A DNA stretch of 64,000 bases from Streptomyces spinosus (lineage in GTDB: Bacteria; Actinomycetota; Actinomycetes; Streptomycetales; Streptomycetaceae): the NCBI RefSeq assembly GCF_020400655.1, contig NZ_JAINRC010000003.1, positions 248,001 to 312,000 of the forward strand, in the 5' to 3' direction. Shown piece after piece: positions 8,638 to 16,698 of this stretch (within the stretch, counting starts at the first letter, position 1; every line of letters begins with the position of its first letter). A program made the position numbers and the translations under genes. Below the pieces are notes generated by a model. The model was not told the DNA's origin and did not search any database. It worked only from the letters and a program-made list of their open reading frames with translations.

Positions 8638-9753
8638 TCACGCCCGCGGGTACCGGGCCAGCCACCCCGGTGACGAACCGGCCGGGCCGTGCAACGCCGG
8701 GCCCTGGGTCATCTCCATCGCGAAGTCGTCGGCCAGTTCCAGGATCGTGGGACGGCCCTCCAGCTCGGCCAGCCAGGCCGGCGGGAGGGCCGTCTCGCCG
8801 TGCAGGGCGCCGAGGAGGCCGCCGGTGAGGGCGCCCGCGGCGGCGGAGGGCCCGCTCTGGTTCACCGCAAGGCACAGCCCGTGCCGTACGTCCTCCCCCA
8901 CCAGCGCGCAGTACACGGAGGCGGCCAGCAACCCGTCCGCCGTGCCGTCGCCGGCCAGTTCCTCCACCCGCGCCGGGGTCGGCATGCCCTGCCGTACCGC
9001 CCCGAGGGCGTGCTGGAGGGCGTCGGAGACCGGCTGGTGGCCGGGGCGGACGGCGAGCAGGGCGAGCGCCCGCTGCACGGCGCCGTCCAGGCTGTCGCCG
9101 CGGGCGAGCGCGTGCACGATCACGGCGTACGCGCCCGCCGACAGGTAGGCGATGGGGTGGCCGTGGGTCTGGGCCGCGCACTCCACGGCCAGCTGGACGA
9201 CCAGTTGGGGTTCCCAGCCGACGAGCAGGCCGAAGGGCGCCGAGCGGGCGACCGCCTCCGGCCCCAGCTCCCCCGGGTTCTTCGGGGACTCCAGCGTGCC
9301 CATGGTGTCGTCGCCGAAGCCGATCAGCAGCGCGCGGGTGGGGTCCCGGCGGGCGTACAGCCACTCCTCGCGGGCCAGCCAGCCGTCGTCCTTGCGGCGC
9401 TCGTCGGGCCCCCAGTCCCGCTGGGTGGCCGCCCAGCGCAGATAGGCCCGGTGCAGATCGGTCGGCGGGTGCCAGGCGCCGGTGTCGCGGCGCACCTGGG
9501 CGCGTATCAGCCCGTCCACGGTGAACAGGGTGAGCTGGGTGTGGTGGGTGACCGTGCCGCGCCGGCCGTGCCCGAAGGCCAGGTCGAGCAGCCCCTCACC
9601 GCCGTACGCCGCCCGGATCTCGGCGAGGGACAGGGGATCGGCGGGCCCGCCCAGCGCGTCGCCCACCGCGGCACCGAGCAGCGTGCCCCGGACCCGGCTG
9701 CGGAAGTCCTGCTGTTCGGCACGCCCCCAGACGGCACCGGCTGTCGCCCCCAC
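8638..9753 (-). CDS. ADP-ribosylglycohydrolase family protein, metal-binding residues lost
   Basis: A 371-residue DraG/ARH-fold protein (RGTLLGAAVGDALGGPAD near the N-terminus; VNQSGPSAAAGALTGGLLGALHG near the C-terminus). Active members bind two Mg ions through a DDT motif and a later D-x-D-S motif. Here the first reads HHT (His70-His71) and the second PSAA (from Pro302), so the hydrolase site is probably dead and the protein may only bind a ligand. GTG at 9753 is preceded by GGGGAGG; an upstream GTG at 9795 has no such site. Divergent from the DUF2165 gene. Confidence 0.85.
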   Translation of the reverse strand: MGATAGAVWGRAEQQDFRSRVRGTLLGAAVGDALGGPADPLSLAEIRAAYGGEGLLDLAFGHGRRGTVTHHTQLTLFTVDGLIRAQVRRDTGAWHPPTDLHRAYLRWAATQRDWGPDERRKDDGWLAREEWLYARRDPTRALLIGFGDDTMGTLESPKNPGELGPEAVARSAPFGLLVGWEPQLVVQLAVECAAQTHGHPIAYLSAGAYAVIVHALARGDSLDGAVQRALALLAVRPGHQPVSDALQHALGAVRQGMPTPARVEELAGDGTADGLLAASVYCALVGEDVRHGLCLAVNQSGPSAAAGALTGGLLGALHGETALPPAWLAELEGRPTILELADDFAMEMTQGPALHGPAGSSPGWLARYPRA

Positions 9754-9891
9754 CAGACCTCCCCTGGCACCGTCCGCCTGTACGACGCCCAGCACTGTAA
9801 TCGACCGGGGACGGTCCGTTGAGTGCCGCCCGGCCGGATTCTGGCGCAATGCGTACGGCGGACCGGGGCGGCCACCGGGAAGAATCCAGCC

Positions 9892-10398
9892 ATGACCACC
9901 ACCCCCACCCACCACACCGGCCTCAGACTCGCCGCCGGTGTGCTCACCGGCATACTCGCCCTCTACACCGCCCTGGTCGCCCTCGGGAACATCACCGACT
10001 TCGGGACCAACCAGCAGTTCGTGCGGCACGTACTGGCGATGGACACGACGTTCAGGGACGACGATCTGATGTGGCGGGCCGTCACCAGTACGGCACTTCA
10101 GGACACCGCGTACGTCCTCGTCATCGTGTGGGAGACCGTGGCGGCCCTGCTGCTGGTCTGGGGGACGTACCTGTGGGCGCGGCAAAGGGACGCCGTCGCC
10201 CGGCGCTGGTCCACCTACGGTCTGCTGATGCTCCTGCTGCTCTTCGGCGCCGGGTTCATCGCGATCGGCGGTGAGTGGTTCGCGATGTGGCAGTCGAAGA
10301 CGTGGAACGGCCTGGACGCGGCGACGCGCGTGTTCCTGCTCGCCGGCGTCGCGCTGATCGTCAACCAGCTGCCCTCGGGCGGCCGGGACGCTACTTGA
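9892..10398 (+). CDS. DUF2165 family small membrane protein
   Basis: A 168-residue integral membrane protein with four predicted helices (about residues 12-34, 68-95, 110-135 and 147-163) and the conserved NITDFGTNQQFVRHVLAMD loop after helix 1, as in DUF2165 proteins. Its function is unknown. A GGGAAG site lies a few bases before ATG 9892. The 3' end overlaps the convergent gene by eight bases. Confidence 0.85.
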   Translation: MTTTPTHHTGLRLAAGVLTGILALYTALVALGNITDFGTNQQFVRHVLAMDTTFRDDDLMWRAVTSTALQDTAYVLVIVWETVAALLLVWGTYLWARQRDAVARRWSTYGLLMLLLLFGAGFIAIGGEWFAMWQSKTWNGLDAATRVFLLAGVALIVNQLPSGGRDAT

Positions 10399-10963
10399 CC
10401 ACCGTGACCCGGGTGCCCTGGTCGCCGAAGGCCCACAGGGCGGCTCCGTCTTCCTTGTGCATGCGGATGCCGCCCAGTTTCTGGCCGTTCGCGGGCGGGG
10501 GCGAGGAGCCGTCGAGGGCGTTGGAGAAGGCTATGTTCACGCCGGAGACCTTGGTGAAGTACATGATGTGCTCGATCTGCACGCCGTCCGAGCCCTGGAT
10601 GGACTGGGTGCGCTTGATGATCGAGTAGCGGCCGGGCTGCGGGCTCACCGTGCCCGGCCACACCGTGAACGTGCGGGACGCCTTGCCGGTCGCGTCGACC
10701 AGCCAGATGCGCTTCTCACCGAGCGAGTACACGATCCGGCGGCCCTCGCCGGACTCGTCCGGCAGGGCCGGGGCGGACGGCGTCCGCGGTGTCAGCGTCG
10801 CATGCGGGCTCGCCGTCGCCGACGCGCTGGGCCTGGTCACGGCGGCCGTGGGATGCGGCCCGTGGTCCGCCTGCACGGCGAGGGCGACGACGGCCGCGGT
10901 CGCCCCCGCCGTCAGACCGGTGACCCAGGCCCACGAGGGCAGTCGGGCAGCCACGGGACGCAT
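10391..10963 (-). CDS. L,D-transpeptidase-like secreted protein lacking the catalytic Cys
   Basis: A 190-residue protein with one N-terminal membrane segment (residues about 8-30), an Ala/Thr/Ser/Pro linker and a YkuD-like domain from about residue 75 (SLGEKRIWLVD...RTFTVWPG). In active L,D-transpeptidases the signature ends SxGCIR; here it reads LGGIRM, with Gly165 at the Cys position and no preceding His. The beta-rich fold appears intact, so it may bind the cell wall without catalysis. It precedes fbiC's 3' end by 84 bp on the opposite end of the cluster and has no obvious partner. Confidence 0.75.
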   Translation of the reverse strand: MRPVAARLPSWAWVTGLTAGATAAVVALAVQADHGPHPTAAVTRPSASATASPHATLTPRTPSAPALPDESGEGRRIVYSLGEKRIWLVDATGKASRTFTVWPGTVSPQPGRYSIIKRTQSIQGSDGVQIEHIMYFTKVSGVNIAFSNALDGSSPPPANGQKLGGIRMHKEDGAALWAFGDQGTRVTVVK

Positions 10964-11047
10964 CTCCTCCGCTACGGGTCCCCCTTCTCAGCACAGGGGT
11001 CGGATCATCGTACTCAGTCCGCGGAGGGGGATCGGCCGGGAGGCCGC

Positions 11048-13633
11048 TCAGTCCAGGACCGGGAGCAGCTCCGGCAGGTGGCCGTCGGACGCCTCGGCCG
11101 CCCGCCGGCGTTCCTCGGGCACCTCGCCGTAGAGGGTGGTGCGCGGCTTCGCGGGGCGGCCGGCCGCCTCCGCCACCGCGACCAGGTCGCGGACGGACTT
11201 GTACGAGCCGTACGAGGAGCCCGCCATGCGGGAGATCGTCTCCTCCATCAGCGTCCCGCCGAGGTCGTTCGCGCCGGAGCGGAGCATCTCCGCCGCCCCC
11301 TCGATGCCCAGTTTGACCCAGCTTGTCTGGATGTTGGGGATCCAGGGGTGCAGCAGGAGACGGGCCATCGCCGTCACCGCCCGGTTGTCCCGCAGCGTCG
11401 GGCCGGGGCGGGCGATGCCGGCCAGGTACACCGGCGCGTTGGTGTGGATGAACGGGAGCGTGACGAACTCCGTGAAGCCGCCGGTCTCGCGCTGGATCCC
11501 GGCCAGCGTGCGCAGGTGGCCGAGCCAGTGCCGGGGCTGGTCCACGTGCCCGTACATCATCGTGGACGACGAGCGGATGCCCAGCTCGTGCGCGGTGCGG
11601 ACCACCTCGATCCAGGTGGCCGTGGGCAGCTTGCCCTTGGTCAGCACCCAGCGGACCTCGTCGTCCAGGATCTCCGCCGCCGTGCCCGGGATGGAGTCCA
11701 GACCCGCCTCCTTGGCGGCGGAGAGCCACTCGCGGATGGACAGGCCCGTCCGGGTCGCGCCGTTGACCACCTCCATCGGGGAGAAGGCGTGCACGTGCAT
11801 GCCCGGGACGCGCTCCTTCACCGCCTTCGCGATGTCGAAGTACGCGGTGCCCGGCAGGTCCGGGTGGATGCCGCCCTGCATGCACACCTCGACCGCGCCC
11901 ACCTCCCACGCCTGCTGGGCGCGGTCGGCGACCTGCTCCAGCGACAGCGTGTACGCGTCCGCGTCGGTGCGGCGCTGCGCGAAGGCGCAGAACCGGCAGC
12001 CGGTGTAGCAGACGTTGGTGAAGTTGATGTTCCGGGTGACGATGTAGGTGACGTCGTCGCCGACCGCCGACCTGCGCACGTCGTCCGCGACCCGGCACAG
12101 CGCGTCCAGTGCCGGTCCGTCCGCGTGCAGCAGGGCGAGGGCCTCGGCGTCGGTCAGCCGGGTGGGGTCGTCGGCCGCCGTGCGCAGCGCCTCGCGCACG
12201 TCGGCGTCGATGCGTTCGGGTGCCATGCCGGGGGCGGCCGCCTCCCGCAGGGCCTCCCAGTCGCCGTACACCTCGTCGAAGTCGGCACGCCGGTCGCCGG
12301 TACGCCCCTCGGTGTCGATGGAGGAGTGCAGGTCGGTGCGGCCGGTGGCGGTGAACACCTCCTCCGGCTCCTGCCAGGGCCGGCCCGTGACCGGCGCGTC
12401 CGGCAGGGCGAGGCCCGTGACCGGGTCGGCGAGGGCGGACACGTGCGGGCGCAGCCGCGGGTCCAGCCAGGGTTCGCCGCGGCGGACGAACTCCGGGTAG
12501 ACGCAGAGGCGTTCGCGCAGTTCAAAGCCGGCCGCGCGGGAGCGCTCGGTGAGTTCCTCGATCTGCGGCCAGGGGCGTTCGGGGTTGACGTGGTCGATGG
12601 TCAGCGGGGAGACCCCGCCCCAGTCGTCGATACCGGCGCCGATCAGCCGCTCGTACTCGGCGTCGACCAGGTTCGGCGGGGCCTGGAGGCAGGCGGAGGG
12701 GCCCATGATGTGCCGGGCGACGGCCACCGTGGCGAGAAGGTCGTCCAGTTCGGCGTCCGGCATGCCGCGCATGGCCGTGTCCGGCTTGGCGCGGAAGTTC
12801 TGGATGATGAGTTCCTGGATGCCGTGGTAGGCCCGGGAGACCTTCCGGAGCGCGAACAGGGACTCCGCGCGCTCCTCGTAGGTCTCGCCGATGCCGATGA
12901 GCAGGCCGGAGGTGAAGGGGACGGAGGAGCGGCCGGCGTCCTCCAGCACGCGGAGGCGGACGGCCGGTTCCTTGTCCGGGGAGCCGTGGTGCGGGCCGCC
13001 CGGCTCGGACCACAGGCGGGTCGCGGTGGTCTCCAGCATCATGCCCATGCTGGGCGCGACGGGCTTCAGCCGCTGGAAGTCGGTCCACGTCAGCACGCCC
13101 GGGTTGAGGTGGGGAAGCAGTCCCGTCTCCTCCAGGATGCGGATGGAGACGGCGCGGACGTAGGCGATGGTGTCGTCGTAGCCGTGCGCGTCGAGCCACT
13201 CGCGCGCTTCCGGCCAGCGGTCCTCCGGCTTGTCGCCGAGGGTGATCAGGGCTTCCTTGCAGCCGAGGGCGGCACCCTTGCGGGCGATGTCCAGCACCTC
13301 GTCGGGGGACATGAACATGCCGTGCCCGGCGCGGCGCAGCTTGCCGGGTACGGTGACGAACGTGCAGTAGTGGCACTTGTCCCGGCACAGCCGGGTGAGG
13401 GGGATGAAGACGCTCTTCGAGTACGTGATGACGCCGGGCCTGCCCGCCGCCTCCAGGCCCGCGTCCCGCACCCGGGCGGCGGAGGCGGTGAGGGCGGTCA
13501 GGTCCTCACCCCGCGCCTGGAGCAGCACCGCCGCCTCGGCGACGTCGAGGGCGACGCCGTCCCGGGCGCGTTTGAGGGCGCGACGCATGGAGTTCTCGGT
13601 GGGGCCGGTTCCGGAGGTCGCGGAAGTCGTCAT
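11048..13633 (-). CDS. fbiC: 7,8-didemethyl-8-hydroxy-5-deazariboflavin (FO) synthase
   Basis: A two-domain radical-SAM enzyme that makes FO, the chromophore of coenzyme F420, from tyrosine and a ribityl-aminouracil. Both [4Fe-4S]-binding motifs are present: CRDKCHYC (Cys83/87/90; CofG half) and CYTGCRFC (Cys542/546/549; CofH half). The length of 861 residues is normal for the fused actinobacterial enzyme. The start at 13633 (MTTSATSG) fits better than an ATG 42 bases further upstream, which would run into the neighbouring gene's end region. It follows an LLM-class F420-dependent oxidoreductase gene by 25 bp and is probably co-transcribed with it. Confidence 0.96.
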   Translation of the reverse strand: MTTSATSGTGPTENSMRRALKRARDGVALDVAEAAVLLQARGEDLTALTASAARVRDAGLEAAGRPGVITYSKSVFIPLTRLCRDKCHYCTFVTVPGKLRRAGHGMFMSPDEVLDIARKGAALGCKEALITLGDKPEDRWPEAREWLDAHGYDDTIAYVRAVSIRILEETGLLPHLNPGVLTWTDFQRLKPVAPSMGMMLETTATRLWSEPGGPHHGSPDKEPAVRLRVLEDAGRSSVPFTSGLLIGIGETYEERAESLFALRKVSRAYHGIQELIIQNFRAKPDTAMRGMPDAELDDLLATVAVARHIMGPSACLQAPPNLVDAEYERLIGAGIDDWGGVSPLTIDHVNPERPWPQIEELTERSRAAGFELRERLCVYPEFVRRGEPWLDPRLRPHVSALADPVTGLALPDAPVTGRPWQEPEEVFTATGRTDLHSSIDTEGRTGDRRADFDEVYGDWEALREAAAPGMAPERIDADVREALRTAADDPTRLTDAEALALLHADGPALDALCRVADDVRRSAVGDDVTYIVTRNINFTNVCYTGCRFCAFAQRRTDADAYTLSLEQVADRAQQAWEVGAVEVCMQGGIHPDLPGTAYFDIAKAVKERVPGMHVHAFSPMEVVNGATRTGLSIREWLSAAKEAGLDSIPGTAAEILDDEVRWVLTKGKLPTATWIEVVRTAHELGIRSSSTMMYGHVDQPRHWLGHLRTLAGIQRETGGFTEFVTLPFIHTNAPVYLAGIARPGPTLRDNRAVTAMARLLLHPWIPNIQTSWVKLGIEGAAEMLRSGANDLGGTLMEETISRMAGSSYGSYKSVRDLVAVAEAAGRPAKPRTTLYGEVPEERRRAAEASDGHLPELLPVLD

Positions 13634-13658
13634 CCCTTGAGCATACGTTCGCGTTTGA

Positions 13659-14525
13659 TCACTGTTGCGGGACACTGTCCGGCAGCAGCGAGCCGTACGC
13701 GTCCAGCGCCCGCAGCACCTCCGCCTCCCGGGCCGGCGGCAGCTGCACCACGACCTCCTCGATGCCCAGTTCGGCGTAGTGGGCGAGTTTGCCGGGGGTG
13801 GGCCGGACGGCGTACGGGACGACCTGGAGGGCGTCCGGGTCGCGGCCCGCGTCCGCCCACACCGAGCGCAGCACGGGCAGCGACTCGGAGAGCCCGCGCC
13901 CGCCGATCGGCAGCCAGCCGTCGGCGTACTCGGCGATGTGCGCGAACAGCCTGGGCCCGGCGGACCCGCCGACGAGCGTGCGGGGGCCGACGACCGGGCC
14001 GCGCGGCTTCCGCACGGGCTTGGGGTGGGCGAAGCTGGCCCGTACCGCGCCGAACTCCCCCTCGTACGCGGTCGGCTCCTCGCTCCACAGGGCGCGCATC
14101 AGCGCCATCCGGTCCCGGACGAGTTCCCGGCGGGTCCGCCAGGTCACGCCGTGGTCGGCAGCCTCCTCCACGTTCCAGCCGTAGCCGAGGCCGAGGGTGA
14201 AACGGCCGCCGGACAGGTGGTCGAGCGAGGCGATCTGCTTGGCGAGGTCGATGGGGTCGTGCTGGGCGACGAGCGTGATGCCGGTACCGAGCGCCAGCCG
14301 CCGGGTCACGGCCGCGGCCTGGGCCAGGGCGACGAAGGGGTCGAGGGTGCGGCCGTACTCGCGCGGGAGGTCGCCGCCGGCCGGGTAGGGGGTGGTGCGG
14401 TCGACCGGGATGTGGGTGTGTTCCGGGAGGTAGAGGCCGGAGAACCGGCGCGCTTCCAGCTCCTGCGCCAGCCGGACGGGGGTGATGGTCTCGTCGGTGA
14501 GGAAGATCGTGACGGAGATGCGCAT
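13659..14525 (-). CDS. LLM-class F420-dependent oxidoreductase
   Basis: A 288-residue TIM-barrel protein of the luciferase-like family. It shows the [12 protein letters not shown] start, the [26 protein letters not shown] segment and [13 protein letters not shown], which form the deazaflavin-binding face in F420-dependent members. Its position directly before fbiC supports F420 rather than FMN as the cofactor. The substrate is unknown. A -10-like TACGAT lies five bases before ATG 14525, so the transcript may be leaderless, and a 14-bp palindrome overlaps that promoter. Confidence 0.88.
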   Translation of the reverse strand: MRISVTIFLTDETITPVRLAQELEARRFSGLYLPEHTHIPVDRTTPYPAGGDLPREYGRTLDPFVALAQAAAVTRRLALGTGITLVAQHDPIDLAKQIASLDHLSGGRFTLGLGYGWNVEEAADHGVTWRTRRELVRDRMALMRALWSEEPTAYEGEFGAVRASFAHPKPVRKPRGPVVGPRTLVGGSAGPRLFAHIAEYADGWLPIGGRGLSESLPVLRSVWADAGRDPDALQVVPYAVRPTPGKLAHYAELGIEEVVVQLPPAREAEVLRALDAYGSLLPDSVPQQ

Positions 14526-14530
14526 GAGGC

Positions 14531-14549
14531 ATCGTACCGACCGGTCGGT
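14531..14549 (-). promoter_or_regulatory. Palindromic operator overlapping the promoter of the LLM/fbiC unit
   Basis: ACCGACCGGTCGGT (14536-14549) is a perfect 14-bp palindrome of the kind bound by TetR-family repressors. It abuts a TACGAT -10 element (14531-14536, minus strand) five bases before the LLM start codon, so a bound repressor would cover the promoter. Confidence 0.55.
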
Positions 14550-14599
14550 CGCCCGTCAGGAGGTGCGCGCGGACCGTTCGCGGTCACCGAGGTCCGATC

Positions 14600-16006
14600 G
14601 TGGGTACCGTGGGCTCCGTGACGACCTTGCGCGGCACGTTGGCAGCGGGTTCGCCGGACTATGTGTACCTGCCGTTCGAAGTGCCGCCCGGCATGCGCGA
14701 GGTGAAGGTCTCCTACACCTACGACAGACCCCGCGTCCCGCCCGGCACCCCCGGCAACGCCCTCGACATCGGGCTGTTCGACCCAGGCGGTACCGAGCTG
14801 GGCGGGCGGGGGTTCCGGGGGTGGTCGGGGGGTGCGCGGAGCGAGTTCTCCGTACGGGCCGACGGGGCCACGCCGGGGTATCTTCCGGGGCCGCTGACGC
14901 CCGGCACCTGGCACATCGCGCTCGGACCGTACACCGTGGCGCCGCAGGGACTGTCGTACGAGGTGACCGTCACGCTGACGGAAGGGGCGGCCGGGGAGGC
15001 GCCCGAGGCGGTGTACCCGCCGGACCGGGCCCGGGGGCGGGGGCGGGACTGGTACCGGGGCGACTGCCACCTGCACTCCTGGCACTCCGACGGGCGCCGC
15101 ACCCCGGACGGGATCGCGGACCTGGCCCGCGCGGCCGGGCTGGACTTCGTCAACAGCTCCGACCACAACACGCACGCCTCGCACGCTCACTGGGCCGACG
15201 CGGCCGGCGACGACCTCCTGGTGCTGCTCGGCGAGGAGGTCACTACCAGGAACGGGCACGTGCTGGCGATCGGCACCGAGCCGGGCACCTTCGTCGACTG
15301 GCGCTACCGGGCCGGGGACGGCCACTGGGCGCGGTTCGCGCGGGAGATCCGGCGGGCCGGCGGTCTGGTCGTCCCGGCCCATCCGTACGCCGGCTGCGTG
15401 GGCTGCGCCTGGAAGTTCGGGTTCGCGCACGCGGACGCCGTGGAGGTGTGGAACGGGCCCTGGACACCCGACGACGAGTCGGCGCTGGCGGCCTGGGACG
15501 CGGCGCTGGTCGCGTCGGCGCGGGGCGGCCGGGCGTGGCTGCCGGCGATGGGAAACAGCGACGCCCACCGCGCCCCGGACGTCGTCGGGCTGCCCCAGAC
15601 GGTCGTCCTCGCCGACGGCCTGACCCGGGAGGCGATCCAGGAGGGGCTGCGTGCGGGGCGGTCGTACGTGGCCGAGTCGCGGCACGTCTCGCTGGCGTTC
15701 TCCGCGACGGCCGAGGGGGGCGAACGGGCCGGGATCGGGGAGCGGCTGGCGGTCGGGCACGACACCCCGGTGACCGTGCGGCTGGAGGTGTCCGGGGCGC
15801 CGCGCTGCTCGATGCGGTTCGTCACCGACCAGGGCGTGCTGTGCACCGGCGGACCGCTGCCGGTGTCCGGCACGGGCACCCTGGAGTGGCGCACGACGCC
15901 GGACCGCGCGGCCTACGTGCGGGCCGAGCTACGCCACGAGACGGCGTTCGGCCCGGTACCGGGAGCGATGGCCGCGCTCACCAACCCGGTGTTCCTGGGG
16001 CACTGA
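14600..16006 (+). CDS. PHP-domain metallohydrolase (CehA/McbA family)
   Basis: A 468-residue protein. Residues about 1-135 form a beta-rich N-terminal domain. The PHP phosphoesterase domain begins at GDCHLHSWHSDGRRTPDGIADLA, with the first His-x-His and a later Asp as metal ligands; SSDHNTHASH, PAHPYAGC and MGNSDAHR provide further ligands. CehA/McbA relatives hydrolyse phosphoesters or carbamates; the substrate here is unknown. No signal peptide is evident. GTG 14600 has GAGG seven bases upstream; GTG 14618 is an alternative. Confidence 0.85.
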   Translation: MGTVGSVTTLRGTLAAGSPDYVYLPFEVPPGMREVKVSYTYDRPRVPPGTPGNALDIGLFDPGGTELGGRGFRGWSGGARSEFSVRADGATPGYLPGPLTPGTWHIALGPYTVAPQGLSYEVTVTLTEGAAGEAPEAVYPPDRARGRGRDWYRGDCHLHSWHSDGRRTPDGIADLARAAGLDFVNSSDHNTHASHAHWADAAGDDLLVLLGEEVTTRNGHVLAIGTEPGTFVDWRYRAGDGHWARFAREIRRAGGLVVPAHPYAGCVGCAWKFGFAHADAVEVWNGPWTPDDESALAAWDAALVASARGGRAWLPAMGNSDAHRAPDVVGLPQTVVLADGLTREAIQEGLRAGRSYVAESRHVSLAFSATAEGGERAGIGERLAVGHDTPVTVRLEVSGAPRCSMRFVTDQGVLCTGGPLPVSGTGTLEWRTTPDRAAYVRAELRHETAFGPVPGAMAALTNPVFLGH

Positions 16007-16094
16007 GGAGGCACGTCCGCCCCCTGTTGCGTTCCGGCGCACCCCGGTGGAGCCTGGCATCCTCGTGCCGGGAGCAAGCAGGGGAGCCGGAACC

Positions 16095-16490
16095 GTGTCA
16101 GGCCGCGCAGACCGCAAGCACCGCGTCGTCACCCGCCTCCAGCGGTACGTCGCCAACCCGCTCAACCGGCGCCTGCCGTTCCAGACCCTGCTGGAGACCA
16201 CCGGCCGGACGTCCGGCCTGCCCCGGCGCACCCCGGTCGGCGGGCGCCGGGCCGGCGACTCCTTCTGGCTGGTCTCCGAGTTCGGCCTGAAGTCGCAGTA
16301 CGTGCGCAACATCCAGGCCGACCCCCGGGTCCGGGTCCGCATCGCCGGCCGCTGGCACCACGGCACCGCCCACCTGCTCCCCGACGACGACCCGGTGGCC
16401 CGGCTGCGCACCCTGCCCCGTCTCAACAGCACGGCGGTACGGGCGTTCGGCACGGACCTGCTGACCGTACGGGTGGACCTGACCGACTGA
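16095..16490 (+). CDS. Deazaflavin (F420)-dependent nitroreductase family protein
   Basis: A 131-residue split-beta-barrel protein of the DUF385/Ddn family (TTGRTSGLPRRTPVGGRRAGDSFWLVSEFG, then YVRNIQADPRVRVRIAGRW). Members such as mycobacterial Ddn use reduced F420. Position five kb from fbiC is consistent with this. GTG 16095 is chosen because GGGGAG lies eight bases upstream; a longer frame from 16047 lacks such a site. Confidence 0.85.
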   Translation: MSGRADRKHRVVTRLQRYVANPLNRRLPFQTLLETTGRTSGLPRRTPVGGRRAGDSFWLVSEFGLKSQYVRNIQADPRVRVRIAGRWHHGTAHLLPDDDPVARLRTLPRLNSTAVRAFGTDLLTVRVDLTD

Positions 16491-16698
16491 GCCCTGCCGC
16501 CGGCCGGATGTCCGTACATCACGGCATATGTGACGCTCCCTCAGCTCCCGACGCCCGGAGGCCGTCGTGCGGAGAGGTTGTGAGGGCTTCGTGCACCCGG
16601 ATACGGCCCGCTGTGATCGGCGTCTCCCACGGCTGACGCAACCGCCCGGAACAAGGCAAACTGACGGGGTTGTTCGTGATGCCGAGGGGGACGAACGC

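Noticed and set aside
10457..14200. 1247-residue open frame opposite fbiC and the LLM gene
   Set aside because: Shadow of two recognisable enzymes; composition dominated by Arg, Gly and Ala with no domain.
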